Shown: one piece after another, positions 47,067-58,783 of the stretch
Layout of the letters: every line of letters begins with the position of its first letter
Position numbering within the stretch: position 1 is the stretch's first letter
DNA from: Phallus indusiatus
Lineage: Eukaryota > Basidiomycota > Agaricomycetes > Phallales > Phallaceae
NCBI GenBank assembly: GCA_027605045.1
Contig: JAQFWX010000063.1
Coordinates: forward strand, 124,001-188,000
DNA: 64,000 nt
Direction of reading: 5' to 3'
Made by a program: the position numbers and the translations under genes
The notes under the pieces: model-generated
Seen by the model: only the letters and a program-made list of their open reading frames with translations
What the model was told of the DNA's origin: nothing
The model's database searches: none

Positions 47067-48661
47067 TGGAGAGTAAAAGCAAGAAATTCCAAGATTGAGT
47101 AATAAAGTAAGCTTGACCTGAGACCTGAGGCCTGAGGGAGGGGATGGCAGCCAGCTGCGAGCAAGAAGTAGAAAGATTCGTATCAAAGAGGAACTGCATA
47201 AGTAGAGTGTGAGTGGTAACGCGGGCACACAACATTCACCTTAGCAGCGAGGCGCCGCCTCATTTGCCAAAGCTTCAAGGAAACTTACTAGTAGTCGCAT
47301 AGTTGCCCCTATCTTTGATGAGGTGTTGTAGCTCGTGACCGGCATGACCCACCACATCAATTAATATTCTTATCAAGTTTCTCAAAACAGCTAATATACT
47401 AATTAGGGAAAACCCATATACTTCAGGATCAGATAATACATCACTATTCAATTAGATAAGTCACTGCTTCAGCTTCTAGCGCTAGTGATGTCGCTGGCAA
47501 GCAACAAAAGTCTGCTATTTGAAAATCCGGAAGATCCCCATCAGCGATCTCGATAAAACTCCAATTGGTAAATGAAGACCGTATGGACTAAGGTGGAAAA
47601 TGGGAGGGAAAGAGTATGCGAAATTTGTATATTGGTTTTCCCGGGCTACTTCTAGTGCAAAATTCAGTTGAGGTTCGACCGCAGGAAATTAAACCTACAA
47701 TATATGATTTGGAAAATGCCGCCAGCGCAATAGAGCGTCGTAGACTCATTGCTCCGTCGTTCCGTATATACATTGCTTTTAAATCAGCAGTAAAAACCTT
47801 ACGTATTATACCAAGACCCAACAATAAACGGATTTTTGCCTAAAAATCTTGATCAGCTGGCTTCTCGTCAGTAACAAAACGCGTTACCAACTCTTATGAC
47901 AAACCGGTGCCACCAGGTGGCAATGAAGTGATCTGTGCTCCATAGTGGAAATACTGTCTCATCTCTAATCTGATTGACTGTGGAGCGAAAATAAACTCCG
48001 TAACTGTATGTCATCTGATGGTGATGTATGGTCATCAATATCTAGCACTGGTAGGGCGGATGGAATGAATACCAAAGAAACGAAGGCATTAGAAATAGTC
48101 GACAAACTGTGGCAACATTGAAGCGTAAGTCTTTCTCCAACAGGGAAAAACCGAACGTGCTCACTCTTATTATGAATATTATCACTGCCAAACGGCTGTC
48201 AAATTTAAGTAAACAATCCGGATTCTTCGGTTTCAAACGCGGGAATCGGGATTACTTGGTGTTACAACGTGCTTCATCTCCAAATAACCCTAAATTGGAT
48301 CTTTCTATAAAGTTAGCAGTCCCGTGGCATCATGTTTGATCATGCTCAAGCGCAGGTGAGACGGTGTCGCGCCACTTAATTGAGACTTCGCGGGAATTGG
48401 TCGTGCGTTGCAAGCTAGTTCCGGAATTCAACACCTATATAAAAAAAGGCGTCATCAAAGTACCAAAACGCGCACAGTACCTTTCGTTCTGGTCTGTAAG
48501 TATCAAATATGAACATTAGTAGCCATTAAAGAAATAATCACAGCATAAACTCTACGTGCTGTCGATAGTTTGTTTGCAGGACGGTCCTGCGGCCTGCCAA
48601 CTGCGGAGTTTGGAAGAGTTTGGATCGGAGAATGAAGGGACTTGGGCTGAATTGAACTTCA
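47067..48661. other. 1.6-kb intergenic region
   Basis: Upstream of M1 (-) and of the MYND gene (+). A + strand frame of 75 codons (47616-47843) and another of 76 (48109-48339) lack domains and splice partners. No repeat recognised. Confidence 0.35.
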
Positions 48662-49755
48662 ATGTCCTCCGAGTCGCCGCAAAAATGTTCAGGGTTGGCG
48701 TGCCCGCGTTTAGGGACACGACGATGCCCAAAATGCAAAGGTGCAGATCCCGAGACTTACTATTGTGGTCATGAATGTCAACAAAATGTATGTGTTTCCT
48801 GGATTTTTTCCCCAACCTTTCATCCCAAGCTCGTCTGTATGTACATGGTAGGACTGGCCATCTCATAAGAAATACTGCGGAAAGTAAACACAGATATCTT
48901 ATTTCATTCTCGCTTTACATACTTGATTCATTGATTCGCTTTTCTAGACAAGCATATGTGTTCAAGGTCGCACTTCTAGGCTCCACCAATCCCAACATAA
49001 CCCGTAAAGTAGTCGTCCCGTCTTGGTGGACCTTCAAGGAATTTCATATTGCAATACAATACATCTTCTTCCCTTGGAAAAACTGTCACCTTCATTCATT
49101 CGAATTTCTCAAAAGACTAGCTGATGCTCCTGTCCGTTTCGATCTCGGTTTTCGGAAAGAGGTCCTCTTGGAGCTTTGTCACCCTGGAGACGTCGAATAT
49201 GTCTCTCAAAATTGGTTCGATGAACGAAAAGTTAAACTTTCGGATGTTTTCGCACAGAATGGACGACACCGATCCCAAGTTTTGGTGGATGGAGCTTTCG
49301 CACCCTTGTTGTACGAGTATGATTTTGGAGTAAGTATGCAAATGTTTCACGTGATTTGCTTGGCTGAAACGCCAATAGGACGGTTGGGAGCACAAAATAA
49401 CCTTCCTTAGATCGGAGTTAGCACGCGCCGCTAGGCCGCTTGTGAAGGAAGCCGTCGGTTGCGGTCCCTTAGAAGATAGTGGTGGAGTTCACGGCTGGAA
49501 CGAAATTAAAGAAACATTTGCAGCCGCTGCACCAACGTCTGCACAGGAAGAACGCAAAGAATGGGCTAGGAAAATTTCTGGTTGTGAAAAGTAATTTCTC
49601 TTATACCCTCGGCATGATCCAAATTCATACATTTATGTCATGACAGTTTCGACCCTTTCGAGAGGCCTGATTTGACACAGCTGAATAACGAAGCTCGATG
49701 GGAGTATTATGAGTCTAAATACAAGGCTGGGGAGAGCAAGCGCGTTCCGTTTTGA
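48662..49755 (+). CDS. MYND-type zinc finger fused to PRiA4_ORF3-like domain
   Basis: Starts MSSESPQKCSGLACPRLG at 48662. The first exons encode a Cys-rich finger: CSGLAC, RCPKCKGADPETYYCGHECQ, then NDWPSHKKYC across an intron (about 48788-48851). This is a MYND/MetAP-like Cys/His pattern. After a second intron comes FKVALLGSTNPNITRKVVVP, FHIAIQYIFFPWKN, LLYEYDFG-DGWEHKITF and GWNEIKETFAAAAPTSAQEE. These match the plasmid pRiA4b ORF-3 (IS1096 TnpR-like) family, whose members share the YxYDFGDxWEH core. The last exon ends FERPDLTQLNNEARWEYYES-KYKAGESKRVPF-stop. The biochemical role of the domain is unknown. The gene lies between family F copies M1 and M2 in the opposite orientation. Confidence 0.85.
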
Positions 49756-50002
49756 CGCTCCACAGGGATACAATGCTTCATAGTATATATCAGTGAGTGT
49801 AAGGCTGAATCCTTGTTTGAACATTGCTAACCAAATGAAGAAGGCGAAGTAATGAAGATGCCAGAAATGTTTAAGAGCACCCTACTTATCGATACCGCAC
49901 AAAGATTTACGAACGATGCTAAACACTCATAATTGCTGCATTGACTAGATGAAAAATGAAAACAGAAACTAAATGAATGTAATTACAGCTTTCAACGTAA
50001 TA

Positions 50003-52024
50003 TCATCTTATATCATCTCTCCCAACTATAGTCTCGTCCCGGTTTGCTACTTGTGAAGAAAAATGCTGATACGAATGTCGCCAGTTTTCATCGTAAGCAG
50101 GCGGCAGCCTATTCGAGTTCGCCATAACTCGACCCGCGTCTCTTTCTCGGATTCCACCGATCAAAGGCTCCTCTTGGTCTGACAGATTCTGGAAGGATGC
50201 GTTGGGTTCAGTATTTCTAGCGTTATTCGGGAGCTGATCTTCATGTTGTGGGTTTGGTTCAACAATTTCATTGTTCGATAACGTAAACAGAGCCGGAGTT
50301 CGAGGAGAATCCATTTCTGGACTGCCTGATGAATCAGTATCTTGGTCGGCCCTTCCCACTTCTGTACTGTTGATAGGGTGTGGAGTGGACGCATCTTCGG
50401 AAGCCTGGGCCAGCTTCACGTCAGGTAATATGTATGGGGTAACCTCAACGACTGGAGTCACAGTATCACGGGATGGTGTGTCTTCAGCGCCAACACTATC
50501 GTCAGTTAACACAGTAGATCGATAGTGGCGCAATTTGCGAATACGTCGACGACGACGGAGAAAATAAAGGCCAATTAAACAGAGAATAAGGAACCCACTG
50601 GCACCGACTGCACTTCCAATTATAATTCCAATTGGGAGCGACTTCGAGTTGGAATGATCATCGAAATTTTGAGTTGGAATTGGCGTCATAAGAGTTGGAC
50701 TTGGCGTAATAGCGGAGACGCTATACAACAGTGACAAAGCTATAAGAACGAAACACTCTCATTTGCAAAGAAAAGCTTACCTCTGATCACCCCTGATGAC
50801 TGCAAAGTCAAGGAAGAGGGGTGAATTGGATTGGGAATTGGTCAACGTTATAACGTGGGTTCTGTTTTCATCTAAATTATCCATGTAGAAAAGTAGAGTC
50901 GGGCCTGTAAATTGAGAATTAGGATCTCCAGCCTGAGACGATCCAGGTGGGCCCTGGCGTGGAAAGTTGCTATGTCCATCCAGACCACCCGGCGGACCAC
51001 CTTGGCTTTGAGACATATCAAATTGGGATCCGACTAAATTCATTGGGAGTTGATTGTCAACTTGTATTTGAAACGATGCTCCATTGCCGTAAATTTCCTG
51101 AAAGAAATAAGCTAATGAATAACGGCCTGAAATATGACAAGTAAAAGGGTTGAAGAACATACAATGGAGCTCCCCCAAAACTCCAATTCTGCCCTAGACC
51201 CCTCATTCGATGTACTGTGAATAGAGTCGTTAAATGCGGAGTTTGAGAAAGACGAAGTCCAAGATCCCGTATATACGATAATAGGAGATGATTCATCGTC
51301 AATTGTCATATTAGAGATTGAACCATTATAACTGAAGATGCTCAAACAAACTTCTCTCATGTCGTCAACTAGTTCAACTTACCCAGGAGGACCAATATCT
51401 CTGCCAACAGAGATACAATCTAAGCTGAAGGATTTCCCGCCTGAAGAAAGCTGGCTAATCTCAACGGTATGCTGAGTGTCATTCAAATTATCAGCGCTCC
51501 AAAGGAAAAATGGTGAGGTATCGTGCCAGAAGTGAGATCCATTGACGGTAATGAGAGACTCCTTATCCAGCTGGACAGAAAAAACATTATCAGTTTCACT
51601 ACGATGAGGTGAGCTTTATAAACACATAATCTGTCTAAAATTTCATTCACCCGTATATGGTAATGTTGGTACCTACATGTCATGAGTAATTAAATATGTA
51701 GATGATCAAAAGGCAAACGATCAATTACCTAGAAAAGCCAATGTAGCGGCTGCGTGACCGTCGTTCGTCTTAAGGCTCGGTGTTCCTTGTAATTGTAACG
51801 ATATTGACTGATTTGCACAAGTACTACTGTTAATTGTCGGACCTAAAGTACCCTGTCAATGTTTTGGAGCGGGGAGCTTGACGGAGCTGAGCCTGTTCTC
51901 ACCATCCTCCCACTGTCCTTGATAACTGATCATAGGCGATGAATCTAAGGGAAAAATTGGTTCATGAGTTTGAGGTGTACGAACGAAAGATTTTACTTGG
52001 AATTGTAAAATTTAAGAATGTCAT
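50003..52024 (-). CDS. Family F membrane protein, copy M2
   Basis: Start MTFLNFTIP at 52024. The repeat 1 exons, including introns, are almost identical to M1 over about 51520-51950. Repeat 2 runs from YNGSISNMTIDDESSPIIVY to LFLDFAVIRGDQR and carries the Gly/Pro/Ser/Gln-rich loop (DMSQSQGGPPGGLDGHSNF). The TM helix is IIIGSAVGASGFLILCLIGL (about 50570-50635), with stop-transfer RRRRRIRKLRHYRS. The tail of about 190 residues is acidic and Ser/Thr/Pro-rich, with LPPAYDENW (about 50080-50106) near the end; PPAY is a PPxY WW-domain ligand. The final residues are TIVGRDDIR. Tail and 3' flank match copy M3 closely from about 49948. Confidence 0.82.
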
Positions 52025-53247
52025 CGGGGAAAGGGTGAATATTAGAAATACAAAAATCGGTGATATAGTAAGGTTGACCTCAGTCCTGAGGGGAATGGGT
52101 GACAGCCAGCTGTAGGTAAAAGAAAGAGAATTGTGTGAAGAAGGACCGCATAAGCAGTGCATTGGGCCGGCTCACAACGCCTTCCTTGATAGCGAGGCGT
52201 TGCCTCGAGTTACGCTGTTTTTCTAATGAGATTTTTTTTCTTGATGGTAGTCAAAGGTTCAAGTTCTCTTAGATACATAGATAATAAACTCGTCAATGCA
52301 ATTGAAGGAATTCACCTCCAAATGACAGCATCGGATGCGGGTTATTCGCAAACTGAACTGATGTCGGAATTAGACATGAGTATATGAGAGTTTCTTTTAC
52401 ATCAAGATTCTATCGACAGTGCATCAGTACTAAGTCACTAGTAGCATGGCTCAGTTGACTAATTGTCGCAAAAATCGAAGGAGATTATAAACTAAATCAG
52501 GTTTATTTATTCAATAGGTCGTTTATTTTGTATTTATAATTCAGTATCTCACAACGTACAGAGATTATTTTTCTCCCCTGTGCCTTCATTTTTAATCTTT
52601 CTCACCAATGAGTGTTCTGCGACTTCGCCTGAGTTGTGATCGGGTAAACACCATTCACCAGCTAATCGCTAAGCGTCTCATACAGCAAAAAAAGGAGGAT
52701 GGTCTGTGCGCAAGCTCAGGCTCCCATATAGACTCGAGACCTCTGTTGCATTCGCGTTGTGCCCACTTAGCAGTAGTCGTGGTATTTTAATAGCAGTTCT
52801 AATAATAGTCCTAACAGTAGTTTAATAGTAGTTCTAATAGTAGTTTAATAGTAGTTTAATAGTAGTCTAATAGCAAACCTAGTAGTTAACAGCGTAGTAA
52901 TTTAAGATTCATATTTTGTAGTGCCAGTGTAGACTAGTATGTATGTACATATAAATGCTCAATATAATGTTTTAATGACTACTATAACTTGTGATTTGAC
53001 ATTAAGAAAAACAATCAAATCGTTGTAAAAAGGACTCGAGAAAAAAATCTGCCCATTTGATTTATAAACCCAACTTGACAAATTCTCATTGCCTTGAAAA
53101 GTTTATAAAAAGTTTATAAACCACCTCGGCGCCTCTAGGTTTATAATCGATTATAAATCCCATTTCGGTTTTTGCGACAATATTTTTTTTTAGATGAAAA
53201 ATGAAAACAGAAACTAAATGAATGTAATTACAGCTTTCAACGTAATA
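52025..53247. other. Spacer between copies M2 and M3
   Basis: About 1.2 kb. It contains a TAATAGTAGTTT-type tandem repeat (52788-52885) and AT-rich sequence with several gtttataaa units (about 53099-53155). Similarity to the M2 3' flank starts abruptly at about 53193. A + strand frame at 52608-52790 has no recognised domain. Confidence 0.45.
52788..52885. repeat. Degenerate tandem repeat, unit about TAATAGTAGTTT
   Basis: About eight imperfect units of 10-13 nt with the core taatagtag, in the spacer between two family F genes. It is absent from the corresponding spacers of the other copies. Confidence 0.65.
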
Positions 53248-55269
53248 TCATCTTATATCATCTCTCCCAACTATAGTCTCGTTCCGGTTCGCTTCTTGTG
53301 AAGAAAAAGGCTGATACGAATGTCGCCAGTTTTCATCGTAAGCAGGCGGCAGCCTATTCGAGTTCGCCATAACTCGACCCGCGTCTCTTTCTCGGATTCC
53401 ACCGATCAAAGGCTCCTCTCGCAATTGGTCTGACAGATTCTGGAAGGATGCGTTGGGTTCAGTATTTCTAGCGTTATTCGGGAGCTGATCTTCATGTCGT
53501 AGGTTTGGTTCAACAATTTCACTGTTCGATAGCGTAAACAGCGCCGGAACTCGAGGAGAATCCATTTCTGGACTACCTGATGAATCGGTATCTTGGTTGG
53601 CCCTTCCCAGTTCTGTACTGTGTGGAGTGGACGCATCGTCGGAAGCCTGGGCCAGCTTCACGTCAGGTAACATGTATGGGGTAACCTCGACGACTGGAGT
53701 CACAGTATCACGGGATGGTGTCTCTCTAACGTCAACACTATTGTCAGTTAACACAGTAGATCGATAGTGGAGCAATTTGTGAATACGTCGATGACGACGG
53801 AGAAAATAAAGGCCAATAAAACAGAGAATAATGAAACCATTGGCACCGATTACACTTCCAATGATAATTCCAATTGGGAGCGACTTCGAGCTGGAATGAT
53901 CATCGAAATTCTGAGTTGGAATCGGCGTCATAAGAGTTGGACTTGGCGTAATAGCAGAGACGCTATACAACAGTGACAAAGTTATAAGAACGAAACACTC
54001 TCATTTGCAAAGAAAAGCTTACCTCTGATCACCCCTGATGACTGCAAAGTCAAGGAAGAGGGGTGAGTTGGATTGGGAATTGGACAACGTTATAACGTGT
54101 GTTCTATTTTCATCTAAATTATCCGTGTAGAAAAGTAGAGTCGAGCTTGTAGATTGAGAATTAGGATCTTCAGCCTGAGACGATCCAGGTGGCCCCGGCG
54201 GGTGTGGAACGTTGGCACGTCCGCCCATTGGACCACCCTGCGGACCACCTTGGTGTTGAGACATATCAAATTGGGATCCAATTAGATTCATTGGGAGTTG
54301 ATGGTCAACTTGTATTTGAAACGATGCTCCATCGCCGTAAAGTTCCTGGGAGAAATAAGGTAATGAATAACGGCCTGAAATATGACAAGTAAAAGGGAAG
54401 AACATACAATGGAGCTCCCCCGAAACACCAATTCTGCCTTAGACCCTTCTGTGGATGTACTGTGAATAGAGTCGTTAAATGCGGAGTTTGGAAAAGACGT
54501 TGAAGTCCAAGATCCCGTATATACGATGAAAGATGATTCATCGTCAATTGTCGTATTAAAGATTGAACCGTTATAACTGAAGATGCTCAAATAAACTTCT
54601 CTCGTGTCGTAAACTAGTTCAACTTACCCGGGAGGACCAATATCTCTGCCAATAGAGATACAATTCAAGTTGAAGAACTTCCCATCGGAAGAAAGCTGGC
54701 TAATCTCAACAGTATGTTGAGAATCACTCAAATTATCAAAAAACAGTGAGGTATCGTTCCAGCCTGGATGAGATCCGTTGACAGGAGTAGGAGACTCCTT
54801 ATCCAGCTGGACAGAAAAAACATTATTCGTTTGACTACAATGAGGTGAGCTTTATGAACACAGAATCTGTCTAAACTCCCACTCACCCGTATATGGTGAT
54901 GTTGGTACCTACGTGCCGTGAGTAGTTCGAGATGCAGATGATCAACACACAAACGATCATTTACCTAAGAAAGTCAATGTAGCGGTTGCGTGACTGTCGT
55001 TCGTGTGATGGCTCGGTTTTCCTTGTAACTTTAATGGCAGACTTTCCTGATTTGCACAATTTCTATTGTTAATTGTCGGACCTAAAGTATTTTATCAATG
55101 CTTTGGAGCGGGGAGCTTGACGGAGCTGAGCCTTTTCTTACCACCCCGCCACTGTCCTTGATAACTGATCATAGGCGATGAATCTAAGGAAAAAATTGGT
55201 TCATGCGTTTGAGTTGTACGAACGAAGGATTTTTTTTTTACTTGGAATTGTAAAATTCAAGAATGTCAT
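53248..55269 (-). CDS. Family F membrane protein, copy M3
   Basis: Start MTFLNFTIPS at 55269. Same exon plan as M1 and M2, with more divergence in repeat 1 (introns differ, LSVQLDKES region near 54790). Repeat 2 runs from YNGSIFNTTIDDESSFIVYT to LFLDFAVIRGDQR; its loop is DMSQHQGGPQGGPMGGRANV with extra Pro. The TM helix is IIIGSVIGANGFIILCFIGL (about 53815-53880), with stop-transfer RRHRRIHKLLHYRS. The tail is nearly identical to that of M2 and has LPPAYDENW (about 53325-53350). It differs by small in-frame indels (for example HPIN missing, LRE added). Best explained as a tandem duplicate of M2. Confidence 0.82.
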
Positions 55270-55945
55270 CTGGGAAAGCGTGAATGTTAGAAATACTAAA
55301 AATCGGTAATATAGCAAGTTTGGGCTTAGTCCCGAGAGAAATGGGTGACAGCGAGCTGCAATTAAGAAATAGAAATAAAATGATTCATAATAAAGAAGGA
55401 CTGCATGCGGTGCATTGGAGGCTCTCAACGCCTTCCTTGACAGCGCGGCGCTGCCTCGAGTCACACTGTTTTTCTAATGAGATTTTTCATCTCCAAATGA
55501 CAACATTGTTGATGTCGGAATTAGACACGAGTATATGAGTCTTTTTTTTACATAAAGATTCTATCGACAGTGCATCAGTAGGTAAGTCACTGGCACGCCT
55601 CAGTTGACTGTTGCGGTTTGACCGACAGACCAACAAAGCGAGTCCCGTAATATATTCGTATATACGACGATGACCGATGGTGATGAACGAATCGTTAATT
55701 TTTAATTCATCAACAACGATCTTAAAATGGATAAAAAAAGATGAACCTGAATGCGGTAAGAAACAGCAAAAAAAAAAAAATTATGTAGACCTCATATTTA
55801 TTTCATTGGCCCGCGCAAATCAATCTGATTTATACTTATTTGATTAACAGTGGGAAGTTATGTAACTTGAGCACAGCTCAGAATAAATAAATTATATGCC
55901 CGTATAGTAACCTGATGAGACCATGTCAACTTGTAGTGCATAGTA
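55270..55945. other. Spacer between copies M3 and M4
   Basis: AT-rich. It contains remnants matching the M2 upstream region (aatgagatttttc and a tatcgacagtgcatcagta segment at about 55562-55580, also at 52410-52430), showing that the upstream flank was duplicated with the gene. No separate gene. Confidence 0.5.
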
Positions 55946-57763
55946 CTAAGTACTAGTAGCACCTCGCCAATTCAAATCATACGTGGGTGGCAAACGATTT
56001 ATTACAACTCCACCTGCATCTGTTTCCCTGATTGTAGAGATTTGAGATTCCAAACTCTCTTGCGAAGGATCTAACTGTGAAACGTCCATACGCGTGTCAT
56101 TCACCGATACCAAACGGCATGAGTGTTTAACAGCTTCCGGTTCGGTGAACAGAGTCGGAACTTGGAAATCTAGTGGTAGTCCACCTAGTAAGTTAGAATA
56201 ATTTTAGTCTTGCACATTAAAGCTCAGGTAATACCGTGAACACACACCTACGGACTGTGACGCAGAAACCTGCGTAATTGTCGGCTTCGATATGTTGTGC
56301 AGGTAGGGGGTAACCTCGTCTGCTAGAGTGATACCACGTTCGTCAGGTTCAGTACCAATGATGGAAATAAGCTTCCTGCGACGGGATTTGTGTTTATGAC
56401 GGAGAAAGACAATTACGATTAAACAGATAATCATCAGACCCACGCCTCCAACTACACTCCCAATGACAATAGGTGTTGTAGAATGTGATTTCGGATTTGG
56501 AGGAGTAGTTTCTATGGAGCTATATGATCGTCATAAATTAATAACGAAGGCATAATCAAAATTCCGAAAAAAAAAGAGCTCACTTTTGGCTGCTTCGAAC
56601 AATTGCATAATCAAAGTACAAAGGGTTGTTCGTATCGGAATTAGAGTTTGCCAACATCACAACATGCGTCGAATTCTCGTCTAGACCATCCATGTAAAAG
56701 AGTACCGTTCGCGGTGTTTGATGATCTTGACTGAAAAATACAGTGTTTTTGCCTGGGCCAATTGACGTTACTTGGTTATCAACTTGTACTTCATATTCCG
56801 CATCCGCATTAATTCCATACAATTCCTAAGGACGAGGCAATTAGCAAAATAGAAACACCGATAATTTATACCATACGATAGAGCTTCCGCGGAAATGTAG
56901 TGATAAGGTGGACCCTTCCTCAGTCGTACTGTGAAGAGTGTTGTTGAATCCAGAGGATGACGTAGTCGATGTCCAAAGACCATTGTACACAATAGAAGAC
57001 GATGTGTCGTCGAATGTCGCATTGAAAATCGGATCGGTGTAACTAGATTGTTCACAACATACATATCTTTTCAATCGCAGATAGGTTGCCAGAGGGAAAA
57101 CTTACCCGGGAGGTCCAAGTTCTCGACCAACAGTGATAAAATCTAAGACAAAGTCAAATCCTTGAGGAGAATGATTATTGGTAACTTTAAATGTATGTTC
57201 GGAATTATTTAAATCTTGAGCACTCCAAAGGGGAGCCTGCGAGAGTCCGTCCGCGTGTGCATTTTCAGTCATCGCGGGCCCGTCATCCAGCTGGACAATG
57301 AAATCTCCGCTCAGAGGCCCTTTTGAGCTAACAATCCTATGAGCGCTCTCGAAATAAAATGTACGACTGAATTCGATTACCCGAATATTGTTATTCTAGT
57401 ACCTACTCCTTGTGTGTTAACAGAAAGAAGGAGAAAAGAAAATACCCAGGTACCTGTGAAGTTAAAGGTTGCGTTTGCATGAGGCCCGGCGGCGGTCGCA
57501 GCAAAGCTTATGAGATCTTGTGACGGGGTCCCAGAAGTGTCGTTAGTTGGAACTAGAAAAATAATAGCCTGAGTAAAGAAACGGTAAAACGTGAAACGTG
57601 AAACGAAGTCTTCATTAGTATTACCCTCTAACCATGCACCTTTACCACCGGAGTTATAAGCTATAAGTGGGGACCAACCTGATAAAAACTTTAGTGTTTT
57701 TTTGGCTCCTGACTCTTGCAAACGGAGAACTTTACTAGGGATTGTAAAATTTAAGAATGTCAT
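55946..57763 (-). CDS. Family F membrane protein, copy M4
   Basis: Start MTFLNFTIPS at 57763; the next exon continues WSPLIAYNSGGKGAWLEG after a 71-nt intron. Then VPTNDTSGTPSQDLISFAAT through FNFTG, TRITIFG, SGDFIVQLDDGPAMTENAHA, FDFVLDFITVGRELGPPG. Repeat 2: PIFNATFDDTSSSIVYNGLW to LYFDYAIVRSSQK. It lacks the Gly/Pro loop and instead has TSIGPGKNTVFFSQDHQ. The TM helix is VIGSVVGGVGLMIICLIVIV (about 56405-56470), with stop-transfer RHKHKSRRRK. The tail of about 130 residues is split by one intron; its end reads VVINRLPPTYDLNWRGATST-stop, with PPTY as PPxY. Founder-like member of the M4-M6 subgroup. Confidence 0.8.
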
Positions 57764-58783
57764 TAAACGGGTAGCGTCTAATCCAGAGACGTGGATACAA
57801 GTCTTGAGTGAATGGCTGGCAGTCGGTTGAAGGAAAGTTTGGAGTGATTCATGGTTTACCCGAGTACGTTAATATTCACTCACGAACGCAGTGTCCAGTG
57901 ATGGCCAGCACTTCCCTAGATACTGATCTTTACAAGATCTTTACTAGGCGCCTATCAAGGCGCCATCATATTGGGTTCTAAAACTGTAAACATACCATTC
58001 TCCAATGAGCAGAAAACCACCTACTTCCATAGATACCGGCCTCTACTGGACGCCATCATGTACCAGGGAATTAGGTTTTAAATTACACCGTCCTCCGAAG
58101 TGCAAAAAAGTCACCTTCCCGTCAGTCGTTTATTTTCAAATTTCAGCCGACACCAGCGTGTGTGGATAAATCATAGTAAAGTGCATCGGCGCACATAGTA
58201 GATTACAGTAGTATATACCTGTTAATAATTGGATAAAAATCACTACTACTATATAACTTACTGTAGCCCACCAGATAGATAAAATACACGAAAGAGAACA
58301 GGATTTCTAGCGCGAACAGCCGGTAGACGCCCAACGTTCACAATTGCAAGCGGTCAGAGTGAACTGAGACTGGGGCTCTGGAATTACATATGTACGATGT
58401 TCTGAGAATCTGAGAAGCGCGTTAAAGTTTGGGAGAGGTCGTAAAAACAATTAAAATAACCCATCATCTTGCAAATGTGTCGAACCTGGGTGTCGCCGCG
58501 GTCCCAAAGCCTTCACTGAACTTCGCAGTTCCCTCGACTTCACCGGAAATCAAGCCGAGTCGTAGGTAAACTTGGGTTTGATTTATTTATAAATTCACAC
58601 AAGAAATTATTATCTATCACTTTCCAAAAATAATCATCACTGGCCATCACCGGTCACCGGACACTGGGTCCGTCAGTAGATACATTAACATACTCCGAGC
58701 AGTACACTATCAGCTCAGAACCAAAAGATAATTATACCTACATAGTAACGTGATGGGACGGTGCCAACTCGCAGCGCATATTA
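57764..58783. other. Spacer between copies M4 and M5, carrying a duplicated block
   Basis: From about 58350 to 58783 the sequence matches 61880-62342 (the 3' flank of copy M6). It is therefore the 3' flank of the M5 duplication unit. The left part (57764-58340) is unique AT-rich sequence with no gene seen. Confidence 0.6.

Noticed and set aside
47616..48339. Two short + frames upstream of the MYND gene as its 5' exons
   Set aside because: The MYND protein has a good ATG at 48662 directly before the finger, and the upstream frames have no compatible donor or homology.
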